Assembly (NCBI RefSeq): GCF_001270065.2
Contig: NZ_LFYT02000008.1
Coordinates: 84,031-148,030 of the forward strand
DNA length: 64,000 nucleotides
DNA from: Limnohabitans planktonicus II-D5
GTDB lineage: Bacteria; Pseudomonadota; Gammaproteobacteria; Burkholderiales; Burkholderiaceae_C
Direction of reading: 5' to 3'
The position numbers and the translations under genes were made by a program. The notes beneath the pieces were generated by a model. It did no database searches. It worked only from the letters and a program-made list of their open reading frames with translations, and was not told the DNA's origin. Of this stretch, positions 50,575 to 59,275 are shown in pieces; position 1 is the stretch's first letter; each line of letters opens with the position of its first letter.

Positions 50575-51837
50575 CTAACCCGTTCGCGGCACATTGCATT
50601 TAATGCTCGGAGTAAGAAGGATTAGGCTGATCATGATTGACAGCATAGTTGGGTAGTAGTTGTGGGCAAAGTTGACGTTAGTAAGTCCTGTGGTCATATG
50701 AATGAACAACACCCCCCCCATGGCCCAGGCTTGTGTAACTGATTCAATTGAACGCATTCTCAAAACCAATATGAACATACCCATTGCGTAACACATCAAG
50801 CTAGCCAACCCCCACACACCATAATCCATCAAGGTGTGCAGGTACTCGTTGTGTACATGCCCAAGTGACTGGATGTGGTCTGAATTGGCTTCCTTCCCCC
50901 ACTCCACAATTGCATTTTTTCTCGCGACCTGACCATGACCGATCCAAGGTGATTGTTCAATGAATGAAGCACTGTGCGCCCACAGAAATAGCCTAGCGCC
51001 AATCGAACCATTGACATTGGCCTCTAAAGATTCATGACTCAGTTTGACTTCATCTATGGCTACTTGAATGCGCTGCAATGGACGCTGAACAATGGCAGTC
51101 TGTGAGAATAGTGCACCACCAATCAGGATGACTAAAACGACAACACTCAACCGTAAATAAGCAGATCTCCCGTCTCGTAAACGTATCCATCGAAAAAAAC
51201 TTAAACGCCTCATCCAAACAACTGGCAACAACAATGCCAAGCCATAAGCACCCCGGTTCTCACTGATCAAAACAGCGATCAGACCCATCAATGAGCCAAT
51301 GCCCCATACCCATCTTGATGTGCTTGAAACTTGATGAGAAAAACCAATCGAAACTAACCACGCGCTACACAGTGCGATTGCAGCAGCCCAAGGTATTGGG
51401 TTAGTCGGAGCAGCCTCACGCACACTGACCAACATGAGCAACATCGCCAATCCGCAACTAAAACTTACAGCCCAAGCCATTAGGTAAACTTTCTCTTCTC
51501 TAATGACATCCCATCGACACAGGGCATAGGTCCCAAGAGCGCCCAACAACAAACGAATTTCCGCATGCCGCTCGCCCCAACTGTCATTCCAATAAATCGT
51601 AGGGACGATTTTCAATAAAAATGCCAACACAGTTGCAATCAGCCATATTTTTGCCAACGTCTCATTCGTTCCCTTGGAGCCCGTGTGGCTCAAACGTTTT
51701 CCAAACATTGCTCCAAGCCCACAGAGCAACAAAGCCAGCCAAGCCATACCAGCAGCTTTGCTATTGAGGCTACTTATGGAAACGAACAAAACAAAAATCC
51801 AAAATAACAATTTTAAGAAATTAATTTTGATATTCAT
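50575..51837 (-). CDS. O-antigen ligase/polymerase family membrane protein
   Basis: A 420-residue polytopic membrane protein with ten or more hydrophobic helices and one large periplasmic loop (about 265-345: VAIDEVKLSHESLEANVNGS, GSIGARLFLWAHSASFIEQS, SLGHVHNEYLHTLMDYGVWG) that matches the Wzy_C/WaaL family (O-antigen ligase). Whether it ligates O-antigen to lipid A core or polymerises it cannot be told. Last gene of the minus-strand locus, separated from the WbpM-like gene by an IS remnant. Confidence 0.85.
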   Translation of the reverse strand: MNIKINFLKLLFWIFVLFVSISSLNSKAAGMAWLALLLCGLGAMFGKRLSHTGSKGTNETLAKIWLIATVLAFLLKIVPTIYWNDSWGERHAEIRLLLGALGTYALCRWDVIREEKVYLMAWAVSFSCGLAMLLMLVSVREAAPTNPIPWAAAIALCSAWLVSIGFSHQVSSTSRWVWGIGSLMGLIAVLISENRGAYGLALLLPVVWMRRLSFFRWIRLRDGRSAYLRLSVVVLVILIGGALFSQTAIVQRPLQRIQVAIDEVKLSHESLEANVNGSIGARLFLWAHSASFIEQSPWIGHGQVARKNAIVEWGKEANSDHIQSLGHVHNEYLHTLMDYGVWGLASLMCYAMGMFILVLRMRSIESVTQAWAMGGVLFIHMTTGLTNVNFAHNYYPTMLSIMISLILLTPSIKCNVPRTG

Positions 51838-51979
51838 AAACAGTAGTGTCCCAACGTTTTCACATCAGGGCTTCGTAAGTTAATGATTTACCTTGGTTTT
51901 TTGGCATTTCAGTCTGGTCTCGATTTGAACTTCGATTCCATGATTTATGGTCTTTCGCGTTCGCACGCAAAGGACCGCA

Positions 51980-52246
51980 ATGAACCAAGGCAAGCTTGTT
52001 TTTTCTCAACTCATGGCGTTCTTGCCGCTGAGCACGTTTCGCCGCTGCGTTGCCAAGCACCGAGGCGATCACAAGGTTCAAGATTTCACCTGCATGGACC
52101 AGTTCTTGACCATGGCCTTTGCTCAATTGACCTACCGCGAGTCTTTGCGCGACATCGAGGTCAATTTGCGTGCTCAAGCCAAGCGGCTTTATCACATGGG
52201 TCTGCGCTGCAAGACAGTTTCTAGCAACACTTTGTCCAACGCCACT
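51980..52246 (+). pseudogene. IS4-family transposase, N-terminal remnant
   Basis: MNQGKLVFSQLMAFLPLSTF, HKVQDFTCMDQFLTMAFAQL and ESLRDIEVNLRAQAKRLYHM match the DUF4372-type N-terminus of IS4-family transposases. The match ends near TVSSNTLSNA, after about 90 residues; the DDE catalytic part is missing. The frame runs on to 52351 only through the end of the WbpM-like gene on the other strand. No intact terminal repeats were found. Confidence 0.82.
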
Positions 52247-52259
52247 ACACCCCACCCAA

Positions 52260-54236
52260 TCAAGCCGCCCGGCCGTTCTCCAGCCACACCCAATCCACCA
52301 CTTCGCCATCAGGCTGATAGCCGGGCACCAACTCTTTCAAGAGCACCCTGATCAAAGGCACATCATTGCCATCCAGCGCCAAGCCCAAGCGATCCAGTTT
52401 GGCTTGCAAATCGGGCCAGGGCAAAAAGTCTTCATGCGCTTTCATGATGCGTTTGTGCCCTGTCGGCAGGGGATTATCACCAATCAACAGCTCTTCATAC
52501 AGCTTTTCACCAGGCCGCAGGCCAGTGATTGCTATCTCAATATCACCTTCGGGGTGTGCATCATTTCGCACACTCAAACCCGACAGTTCCACCATGCGCC
52601 CAGCCAAATCAATGATCTTGACTGGCTCACCCATGTCCAGCACAAATACGTCGCCCCCACTGGCCATGGCACCAGCCTGAATAACCAGCTGCGCCGCTTC
52701 CGGAATGGTCATGAAATAACGGGTGATGCGCTCATCCGTCAGCGTGATCGGGCCACCGTCCTTGATTTGCTTGCGAAACAAGGGCACCACCGAGCCGGAA
52801 GACCCCAGCACATTGCCAAACCGCACCATGGAAAAACGGGTCACCGTCTTGTCATCGCGAGCGAAGCGCGGCGATCCTGTCTCATCACCCCGAGCCGCAA
52901 TCGCCTGCAGCAGCATCTCGGCCAGGCGCTTGCTGGCCCCCATCACATTGGTGGGCCGTACAGCCTTGTCAGTACTGACCAGCACAAAATCAGACACCCC
53001 GTGCCTTGCTGCCAACTGCGCTGTGTTCAAGGTGCCCAGCACATTGTTCTTCACGCCCTCTGCAGGGTTGTGCTCAACCAGTGGCACATGCTTGTAAGCG
53101 GCTGCGTGGTAAACCGTGTGCGGCTTCCAGGTGCGCAAAATCTCGTCCATGCGCGAGGCATCACGCACATTCGCAAGCAGTGGCACGAGCCGCACATCCA
53201 CAGGTGACTCTTCCAACAACATGCATTGCAAGTCGTGCTCAATGGCATACAGCGCAAACTCGGTCAGCTCCACCAACAGCAGCACAGAAGGCCCTGCCTT
53301 CACAATCTGCCGGCACAATTCCGAGCCAATCGAGCCACCTGCCCCCGTCACCATCACCACTTTGCCGGTGATGTTCTTGGCCAGCATCAAGGGGTTGGGC
53401 GGCACCGGGTCACGGCCCAGCAGGTCTTCGATGTCCAGCTCTTTCAAGTCAGACACCTGCACCTTGCCCTGGGCCATCTCCAGCACGCCCGGCAAAGTGC
53501 GCACTTGCACATGGGCTGCACGCACCAGCTCCAAAATCTCGTTGCGCCGGGCGCGAGACGCTGAGGGAATGGCCAAAAACACCTGCGTCACCCGCAGCTT
53601 GGCCACCAAAGGCACCACATTGGCCGGGTTGTAAATTTTCAAGCCATTGAGCACCTGCCCATGCAAACGGTCGTCGTCATCCAGCAAGCCCACCACCACC
53701 AACTCGGGGCTGGTCTTCAAAGCCGCTGCCAACTGGCGCCCAGCTGAGCCAGCACCATAAATCAACACCCGAGGCGAATCACCTCGCCCAACAATGCCCT
53801 GATAAACACCGCCCAACCAATAGCGTACAAATGCACGCGACAAGGTCACGCCAAGCAGCAGCAACAAGGGCTGCAAAACGCCCACGGTACGCGGCACCCC
53901 GGGCACGCCCACCACACTGAACGCCAGACAATAAATCACCGCATAAATCGCCACCGCCTTCAACACCGTCATCAAAGCAGGCAAGCCCGCATAACGAAAA
54001 ATGGCCCGGTACAAACCAAACACAATGAACAGCGGCAATGCAAAAGCCACAGCCCCCACAAAAGCCGTGAAGTGCGCAGGTGACCAAGCCGTCCAAGACT
54101 CCAGACGCAAGTTAAACGCCATCCATACGGTGATGGCGCACATCAGGGCATCAGCGCCCAATGCAATTGAGCGCTTCACGGGGCGCGGTAGAAACAGCAA
54201 AAAATCTGTCAAAGAAGTTGTCTTCATGGCACCCAT
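52260..54236 (-). CDS. Nucleoside-diphosphate sugar 4,6-dehydratase, WbpM/PglF/CapD type
   Basis: A 658-residue membrane SDR. Four N-terminal membrane helices (about 20-125), a first Rossmann-like region (about 145-270) with VLIYGAGSAGRQL, and the catalytic domain from about 295: VMVTGAGGSIGSELCRQI, YHAAAYKHVPLVE, and the STDKAVRPTNVMGASKR active site with Met in place of the usual Tyr, as in the family. It makes UDP-4-keto-6-deoxy-GlcNAc. Residues about 447-464 are an in-frame insertion of dispersed repeat sequence (SPRFARDDK). Start ATG at 54236 or 54227. Confidence 0.9.
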   Translation of the reverse strand: MGAMKTTSLTDFLLFLPRPVKRSIALGADALMCAITVWMAFNLRLESWTAWSPAHFTAFVGAVAFALPLFIVFGLYRAIFRYAGLPALMTVLKAVAIYAVIYCLAFSVVGVPGVPRTVGVLQPLLLLLGVTLSRAFVRYWLGGVYQGIVGRGDSPRVLIYGAGSAGRQLAAALKTSPELVVVGLLDDDDRLHGQVLNGLKIYNPANVVPLVAKLRVTQVFLAIPSASRARRNEILELVRAAHVQVRTLPGVLEMAQGKVQVSDLKELDIEDLLGRDPVPPNPLMLAKNITGKVVMVTGAGGSIGSELCRQIVKAGPSVLLLVELTEFALYAIEHDLQCMLLEESPVDVRLVPLLANVRDASRMDEILRTWKPHTVYHAAAYKHVPLVEHNPAEGVKNNVLGTLNTAQLAARHGVSDFVLVSTDKAVRPTNVMGASKRLAEMLLQAIAARGDETGSPRFARDDKTVTRFSMVRFGNVLGSSGSVVPLFRKQIKDGGPITLTDERITRYFMTIPEAAQLVIQAGAMASGGDVFVLDMGEPVKIIDLAGRMVELSGLSVRNDAHPEGDIEIAITGLRPGEKLYEELLIGDNPLPTGHKRIMKAHEDFLPWPDLQAKLDRLGLALDGNDVPLIRVLLKELVPGYQPDGEVVDWVWLENGRAA

Positions 54237-54252
54237 TCAATATCCATGCATT

Positions 54253-54846
54253 TCATCCAAGCGCCGTTCCAGGCATGAGCACTTGATCATCTGGAACTTC
54301 AACACCATAACCAATGGCAGATCCTGCTTGCATCCATGCCCGCTCACCCAAGACACTCCCACCAGCCATGCAAGCATTCACGCCCAAATGCCCATAGTTG
54401 TGAACTCGTGCATGGTGATCGACCACCGAGCCGCAATTGACAATCACGCCTTGCCCCAACTGAGCTTCGGTGCCCACAATGGCTCCAGCCATTACGGCAA
54501 CCCCATCCCCCAGCAGGGCTCTTGGAGACACTATGGCTTTTGGGTGAACAACACTGGCCAGTGCAAACCCAGAATCTCGCAACTGTTCACATATCTTTTG
54601 TCGAAGCAAGTTATTGCCAATAGCGACGATGGCATGCGTGGCATGCACTTTGTAGGTTTCAAAGTCGTTGGCAGCACCCAGCACTGGCCAACCCCACACT
54701 TGAGCCCCCTCGTCAAATGCACCGTCATCCAAAAACCCCACCAAGGCATAGGTATCCGCCATCAATACGGCCTCTGCGACAGAGCGACCGTGGCCACCAG
54801 CCCCGACGATCAACAAACCAGGCTTCAACTTTGCTATATCTGTCAA
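54253..54846 (-). CDS. PglD-type sugar O/N-acetyltransferase (hexapeptide)
   Basis: A 197-residue acyltransferase with an N-terminal Rossmann-like domain (PGLLIVGAGGHGRSVAEAVL) and a left-handed beta-helix (VVHPKAIVSPRALLGDGVAV, VNCGSVVDHHARVHNYGHLG). His in VVDHHARV is the expected catalytic base. Resembles PglD/NeuD-type N-acetyltransferases acting on UDP-4-amino sugars. TTG at 54846 overlaps the upstream stop and is chosen; an ATG at 54891 would overlap by 49 bases. Confidence 0.83.
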   Translation of the reverse strand: MTDIAKLKPGLLIVGAGGHGRSVAEAVLMADTYALVGFLDDGAFDEGAQVWGWPVLGAANDFETYKVHATHAIVAIGNNLLRQKICEQLRDSGFALASVVHPKAIVSPRALLGDGVAVMAGAIVGTEAQLGQGVIVNCGSVVDHHARVHNYGHLGVNACMAGGSVLGERAWMQAGSAIGYGVEVPDDQVLMPGTALG

Positions 54847-55403
54847 TGTGACACCCCATCTCGGCGAACCACTTTGACAAAGGTCAACCACAAAATCCGA
54901 ATGTCAAACCACAAATTTTGCTTTTGCAAATACTCAACATCCAGTGCCACTTTTTGGGGAATCGGCAACTCATCACGCCCGTTAACCTGCGCCCAGCCCG
55001 TCAAACCCGGCACCAATTTGTCCACCCCCTGCGCTGTTCGCAAGGCAATCAAATCATCTTGGTTAAACAATGCTGGGCGAGGGCCGACAAAACTCATGTC
55101 CCCCACCAAAATGCTCCACAACTGGGGCAACTCGTCTAGGCTGCTCTTGCGCAAGAATGAACCAATAGGGGTCAGGTGTGATTGAGGGTCAGCCAGTAAA
55201 TGAGTAGCAACTGCTGGCGTGCCGATTCGCATGCTGCGAAATTTTGGCATTTTGAAAATTTGATTCCGTCGTCCTACACGATCTGACCAATACAAAGCCG
55301 GCCCCGGTGAAGTTAAACGTACCGCCAGCGCAACCAGCGCAATAGGCCACACCAAGACTAAAGTAGCACACAGTGCAAGAAACAAGTCAAATATTCTCTT
55401 CAT
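54843..55403 (-). CDS. PglC-type initiating sugar transferase
   Basis: A 186-residue monotopic phosphoglycosyl transferase: a single N-terminal membrane segment (LFLALCATLVLVWPIALVAL), SDRVGRRNQIFKMPKFRSM, SFLRKSSLDELPQLWSIL, GDMSFVGPRPAL and VPGLTGWAQVNGRDEL. It moves the first sugar phosphate onto undecaprenyl phosphate at the cytoplasmic face. Small size like PglC. ATG 55403 overlaps the preceding stop (ATGA); the frame extends upstream to 55502 in the epimerase. Confidence 0.92.
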   Translation of the reverse strand: MKRIFDLFLALCATLVLVWPIALVALAVRLTSPGPALYWSDRVGRRNQIFKMPKFRSMRIGTPAVATHLLADPQSHLTPIGSFLRKSSLDELPQLWSILVGDMSFVGPRPALFNQDDLIALRTAQGVDKLVPGLTGWAQVNGRDELPIPQKVALDVEYLQKQNLWFDIRILWLTFVKVVRRDGVSH

Positions 55404-56341
55404 CCGTTCATCGCCCTTTTTAAACCTTCTTGCACAGTCACTGGTGGTACCCAACCCAACAAATCTCTTGCTTTGGCAATGTCCACCTGCAAATTGCCAC
55501 ACAAGCGCTCAACGGCATCATCCTTTCCGACCAAGCTAGCGAGAGCCCGCAACACATTCACTGGCACAGGTAACAATCGCGGCGAGACCATGGCAGCTTG
55601 CGCAATGCCGCGCACCAACTCAGTTGTAGACAGATCTTGTCCATCGCTCACCAAAAAAGTCTGATTTGCGGCTTTGGGGTGATGCAAGCAATTGACGATC
55701 AGATCAACAAGATTGTCCAAAGCCACCAAACTGCGCTGATTATTTATTGCACCCAAGGGCAAAAACCAGCCACGCTGAACTGCCCGCATCAGTGCAGCAA
55801 AATTTGCTTTTACACCTGAGCCGTACACCAGAGGTGGACGAATAATGACAAGCTCCATGCCGGTCTCAGCGCCCACTTGCCGCAGCCCTTGTTCTGCTTC
55901 GTGCTTGCTCTGCCCATAGGCATCTTGTGGAGATGTCATGTCATTTTCGGAAAATGCCTGTCCAATAGCGGTGGACTCGCCATTGACCTTAACCGAGCTG
56001 ACAAACACGAATCGCTTGACGCCTGATGCGGCTGCTTGCCGAGCCAGGTTCAAGGTCCCAGCTACATTAACAAGTCGAAACGCAGCCAATGGATCAACTG
56101 ACCGATCCTGCATGATGTGCACACGAGCAGCGCTGTGAACTACAAGTGACACCCCATCCAGAGCATCAGACCAATCTGTATCTGGCTGCAAATCACCCAT
56201 CACCAATGGTTTAACTTGTGCAGGCCAAACAGTCCCATTTTTTCTAATCGAAACGACCACCTTCTGCGACACATCGTCAGACAACAATCGGCGTAGAACA
56301 GCCTGACCTACAAATCCTGTAGCACCCGTTAGCAAAATCAT
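55400..56341 (-). CDS. NAD-dependent sugar epimerase/dehydratase
   Basis: A 313-residue extended SDR: ILLTGATGFVGQAVLRRLL, VVHSAARVHIMQ, FVFVSSVKVNGEST, catalytic Ser with YGQSKHEAEQGL, IIRPPLVYGSGVKANF. Resembles 4-epimerases/4-reductases beside PglC-type transferases in O-antigen loci (WbpV/WbiG-like), so UDP-QuiNAc or related sugar is a possible product. Overlaps its neighbours on both sides by ATGA. Confidence 0.88.
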   Translation of the reverse strand: MILLTGATGFVGQAVLRRLLSDDVSQKVVVSIRKNGTVWPAQVKPLVMGDLQPDTDWSDALDGVSLVVHSAARVHIMQDRSVDPLAAFRLVNVAGTLNLARQAAASGVKRFVFVSSVKVNGESTAIGQAFSENDMTSPQDAYGQSKHEAEQGLRQVGAETGMELVIIRPPLVYGSGVKANFAALMRAVQRGWFLPLGAINNQRSLVALDNLVDLIVNCLHHPKAANQTFLVSDGQDLSTTELVRGIAQAAMVSPRLLPVPVNVLRALASLVGKDDAVERLCGNLQVDIAKARDLLGWVPPVTVQEGLKRAMNG

Positions 56342-57582
56342 CGGATCACCTTTTGTCGGCTATACAGAGCAATCGCTTCATGGAAAAAACCTTCCAAACG
56401 ATCCATCAAGGCATCACGTCCAAATTCATTTTCAGCAAATGAACGGCCGTTCAAACCATACCGCTGTAATTGATCACTATTCATACTGCGCATTTCCAGT
56501 ACAGCAGCAGCTAAGCCATTCGCGTCTCCTGCACCACAAACTAAGCCCGCATCTGCCTCTGAAATGACTTTTGCGCCCTCACCATCCAACATTCCCAATA
56601 TAGGTATACCCGCCATCAAGTACGACTGCACTTTTCCTGGAATAGTCATGCTGAATACTGGATCTTTTTTCAGTGAGACAAGCAACGCATCTGCATGTGC
56701 ATAAAAAGATGGCATGCGCTCTACTGGAAAGCGCCCCAACAAAACCACATTGCGTTCCAATCCTCGTCGTGCAATTTCCTGTGCAAGCCAGTCAGAGCGC
56801 CTCCCATCTCCCACGATCAGCCAACGAATTGACGCGTTATCTTTCAATAATTCAGCAGCAACCAAGACCGAAGGCAAATCCTGAGCCTCGCCAATATTCC
56901 CAGCGAAAACCACATTGAATACACCTTCCTGAACAGGCACTTCAGGCGCTGGCACCAGATCATGGGCATTAAAGACTTGCTCAGCCCAACTCGGGAAATA
57001 GCGAATTTTTAGAGCATCTGAACAGTACTTGGCAATGCTCACTAAAAATCCACGCGACTGTCCCAAGACCAAGGTACATCGCTCATAAATAAATCTCACC
57101 AACTGCCCCACCAATCTTAGAACCCTTGGCGAACGAACCACACCAATTGCAGCCAATGTTTCGGGCCATAAATCTAATGCCCAAAACACCACTGGTGCCC
57201 GTTTGATGCGCCCTAGCAATACAGCAGGCAATCCAACAGTCACTGGCGATGGTTCAAAGACAAAGATCACATCCACCTCTACATGTCGTAAGCGCCAAGG
57301 CCCGAAAAAGCAAGCACCGATTACAAAACTCAGGTAATTCAAAAACAAGCGTACAGCGCCGCTGGCACGTGCCAACATCGGTACTCGCACCACTTTCGCG
57401 CCGCAGTACTGATCAAACGGCTTAGCGTTCTTACGATATTCATCAAAAACAAGGCCACTCGGATAGTTGGGCACGCCGGTTAACACCGTCACACAATGTC
57501 CGCGCTGCACAAGCTCCTGAGTAAGATCATTGATCCTGAAGTTTTCAGGCCAGAAATATTGACTAACGATCAGAATATTCAC
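56338..57582 (-). CDS. Glycosyltransferase family 4, WbuB-like
   Basis: A 414-residue GT-B enzyme of the GT4 family: ILIVSQYFWPENFRINDLTQ, FWALDLWPETLAAIG, FNVVFAGNIGEAQDLPSVL and the E-x7-E-like region MTIPGKVQSYLMAGIPILGM. This N-terminus is typical of WbuB/WcaI-like L-fucosamine transferases, fitting the FnlABC genes just upstream. Acceptor not known. Twelve bases follow fnlC. Confidence 0.88.
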   Translation of the reverse strand: MNILIVSQYFWPENFRINDLTQELVQRGHCVTVLTGVPNYPSGLVFDEYRKNAKPFDQYCGAKVVRVPMLARASGAVRLFLNYLSFVIGACFFGPWRLRHVEVDVIFVFEPSPVTVGLPAVLLGRIKRAPVVFWALDLWPETLAAIGVVRSPRVLRLVGQLVRFIYERCTLVLGQSRGFLVSIAKYCSDALKIRYFPSWAEQVFNAHDLVPAPEVPVQEGVFNVVFAGNIGEAQDLPSVLVAAELLKDNASIRWLIVGDGRRSDWLAQEIARRGLERNVVLLGRFPVERMPSFYAHADALLVSLKKDPVFSMTIPGKVQSYLMAGIPILGMLDGEGAKVISEADAGLVCGAGDANGLAAAVLEMRSMNSDQLQRYGLNGRSFAENEFGRDALMDRLEGFFHEAIALYSRQKVIR

Positions 57583-57594
57583 ACTTCAACCAAA

Positions 57595-58731
57595 TCAATA
57601 CTTTTTCCAAACCACCCGATTCACATAATCGGTGTAACTGTGAACAATGCGCAGCACCTTGGCGCTCACATTCGGCATGCTGTAGTCAGCCACCAGGCGC
57701 AAATCGCGCTTTTCGCCCCGCGCCTGCGCGGCCACAATGGCCAAGCCCTGGCGCACGCGGTCCAACTCCAGACCCACCATCATCACGGCGGCCTCTTCCA
57801 TGCCTTCGGGGCGCTCGTGCGCCTCGCGCAGATTCAGCGCCGGAAAGTTCAATATCGACGACTCTTCATTGATCGTGCCGCTGTCCGACAACACCGCCTT
57901 GGCGTTCATCTGTAGATTCACATAATCGTGAAAACCCAGCGGCTTCATCAGGCGCACATTGGGGTGAAACTGTGTGCCCGTGGCGTCCACCCGCTTTTGC
58001 GTGCGCGGGTGCGTCGACACAACCACCGGCAGGCCATGCTCCTCGGCCACGCTGTTGAGCACTGCCACCAGTTTGGTGAACGACTTTTCAGACTCGATGT
58101 TTTCTTCGCGGTGCGCACTCACCACAAAGTACTGACCCGCAACCAAGCCCAAACGCGCCACCGCGTCAGACGCCTGAATCTGCGGCAAGTAATGGTGCAG
58201 CACCTCATACATCGGGCTGCCGGTCTTGATGACCTGATCTGGAGGCAAACCCTCGCGCAGCAAGTAATCGCGGGCAATCGTGCTGTAGGTCAAGTTGATG
58301 TCGGCCGTGTGGTCCACGATACGGCGGTTGGTCTCTTCGGGCACCCGCATGTCAAAGCAGCGGTTGCCAGCTTCCATGTGAAAAATCGGTATCTTGCGCC
58401 GCTTGGCCGGAATCACCGACAAACAACTGTTCGTGTCACCCAGCACCAGCATCGCCTCGGGCTGCACCTGGGCCAGCACACCATCGACTCCGGTGATCAG
58501 GTTCCCAATGGTGTTGGCCGCGCCCGTGCTGCCCTCGGCGCTGTTCAAAAAGAAGTCCGGCTTGCGCACGCCCAAGTCGTCAAAAAACACCTGGTTCAGC
58601 TCGTAGTCGTAGTTTTGCCCGGTGTGCACCAACACATGGTCACAATGCGCGTCCAGCGCAGCCAACACGCGAGACAGCCGAATGATCTCGGGGCGCGTGC
58701 CCACGACCGACATGATTTTGAGTTTTTTCAT
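57595..58731 (-). CDS. fnlC: UDP-N-acetylglucosamine 2-epimerase family, FnlC/WbjD-like
   Basis: A 378-residue non-hydrolysing sugar nucleotide 2-epimerase: MSVVGTRPEIIRLSRVLAAL, VLVHTGQNYDYELNQVFFDD, HMEAGNRCFDMRVPEETNRR, SDSGTINEESSIL. The length, NRCFDMRVPEE and presence of FnlA and FnlB homologues mark it as the last enzyme of UDP-L-FucNAc synthesis. There is no Shine-Dalgarno sequence before ATG 58731, only an A-rich run directly behind a terminator hairpin. Confidence 0.93.
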   Translation of the reverse strand: MKKLKIMSVVGTRPEIIRLSRVLAALDAHCDHVLVHTGQNYDYELNQVFFDDLGVRKPDFFLNSAEGSTGAANTIGNLITGVDGVLAQVQPEAMLVLGDTNSCLSVIPAKRRKIPIFHMEAGNRCFDMRVPEETNRRIVDHTADINLTYSTIARDYLLREGLPPDQVIKTGSPMYEVLHHYLPQIQASDAVARLGLVAGQYFVVSAHREENIESEKSFTKLVAVLNSVAEEHGLPVVVSTHPRTQKRVDATGTQFHPNVRLMKPLGFHDYVNLQMNAKAVLSDSGTINEESSILNFPALNLREAHERPEGMEEAAVMMVGLELDRVRQGLAIVAAQARGEKRDLRLVADYSMPNVSAKVLRIVHSYTDYVNRVVWKKY

Positions 58732-58741
58732 CTTTTTTTTT

Positions 58742-58779
58742 AATAAAAAAACCGCACGGTGACGGTGTCACCATGCGGT
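58742..58779 (-). terminator. Strong terminator immediately upstream of fnlC
   Basis: On the minus strand ACCGCATGGTGAC and GTCACCGTGCGGT form a 13-base stem (one mismatch) with a three-base loop, followed by TTTTTTT. The T tract ends about 12 bases before the fnlC start codon. It probably ends the upstream accessory genes, and leaves no space for a promoter of fnlC. Confidence 0.85.
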
Positions 58780-59264
58780 CACTGCACCTTTTTCAGGGTG
58801 CCAAGATTCGAGTCGTTCAGGTCTTGTTCAGAACGTAGCCCAGCTGATGCTGCTTGAGAAGTTCGGGCAATTCCCTTTGAACGTAAGCGGCGATCGATTT
58901 CTTGCTCTGCCGCAGCACGTCGATTTCGGAGGGTGTCAGTTGATCTGAAACCCGCAATGTCTTGAGCTTCATTGGCTGTGAATGCGGCATGCTCGACTCC
59001 GAAGACTTGGGTGAATTTATCATCAAACCGCTCCTTGATTAAACGTACACACTTTTCATGTGGCGCAACAAAAAACAGACCTGGCTCGAAACGCGTCCGC
59101 TCACCATAAAGCCAAGACACTGCCAGATCAATCACCAAGTCCAAAGCCGCATTCTGGTCGCCCGCCTTAGCCATCCGATAAGCCGAGTGCTGCTTCAGCG
59201 CCGCATCCTGCGTGAACAAGGACATGACACGGATGCCGTCAGGTAAAGCAAAAGATCTGATCAC
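58779..59264 (-). CDS. Phosphoribosyltransferase-like remnant
   Basis: A 161-residue frame from GTG 59264 (ATG at 59225 possible). The first 70 residues (RSFALPDGIRVMSLFTQDAA, LVIDLAVSWLYGERTRFEPG, FFVAPHE) resemble the N-terminus of plasmid- and accessory-gene phosphoribosyltransferase-like proteins as I remember them; the PRPP-binding loop is missing. Past about residue 80 the codon usage shifts to poor third-position G+C, and the alternative frame (58817-59023) looks coding. Probably an internally deleted or truncated gene. The gap to fnlB is 11 bases. Confidence 0.4.
   Translation of the reverse strand: MIRSFALPDGIRVMSLFTQDAALKQHSAYRMAKAGDQNAALDLVIDLAVSWLYGERTRFEPGLFFVAPHEKCVRLIKERFDDKFTQVFGVEHAAFTANEAQDIAGFRSTDTLRNRRAAAEQEIDRRLRSKGIARTSQAASAGLRSEQDLNDSNLGTLKKVQ
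58817..59023 (-). CDS. Small protein of 68 residues, overlapping the phosphoribosyltransferase remnant
   Basis: Begins at ATG 59023 with AAGGAG (complement of 59031-59036) at seven-base spacing, a good ribosome binding site. The protein MINSPKSSESSMPHSQPMK continues with KTLRVSDQLTPSEIDVLRQS, AAYVQRELPELLKQHQLGYV, a helical region. Third-position G+C across its last 51 codons is about 75 percent, against about 40 percent in the overlapping frame. No family recognised. Confidence 0.55.
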   Translation of the reverse strand: MINSPKSSESSMPHSQPMKLKTLRVSDQLTPSEIDVLRQSKKSIAAYVQRELPELLKQHQLGYVLNKT

Positions 59265-59275
59265 AGTGTTGATGT

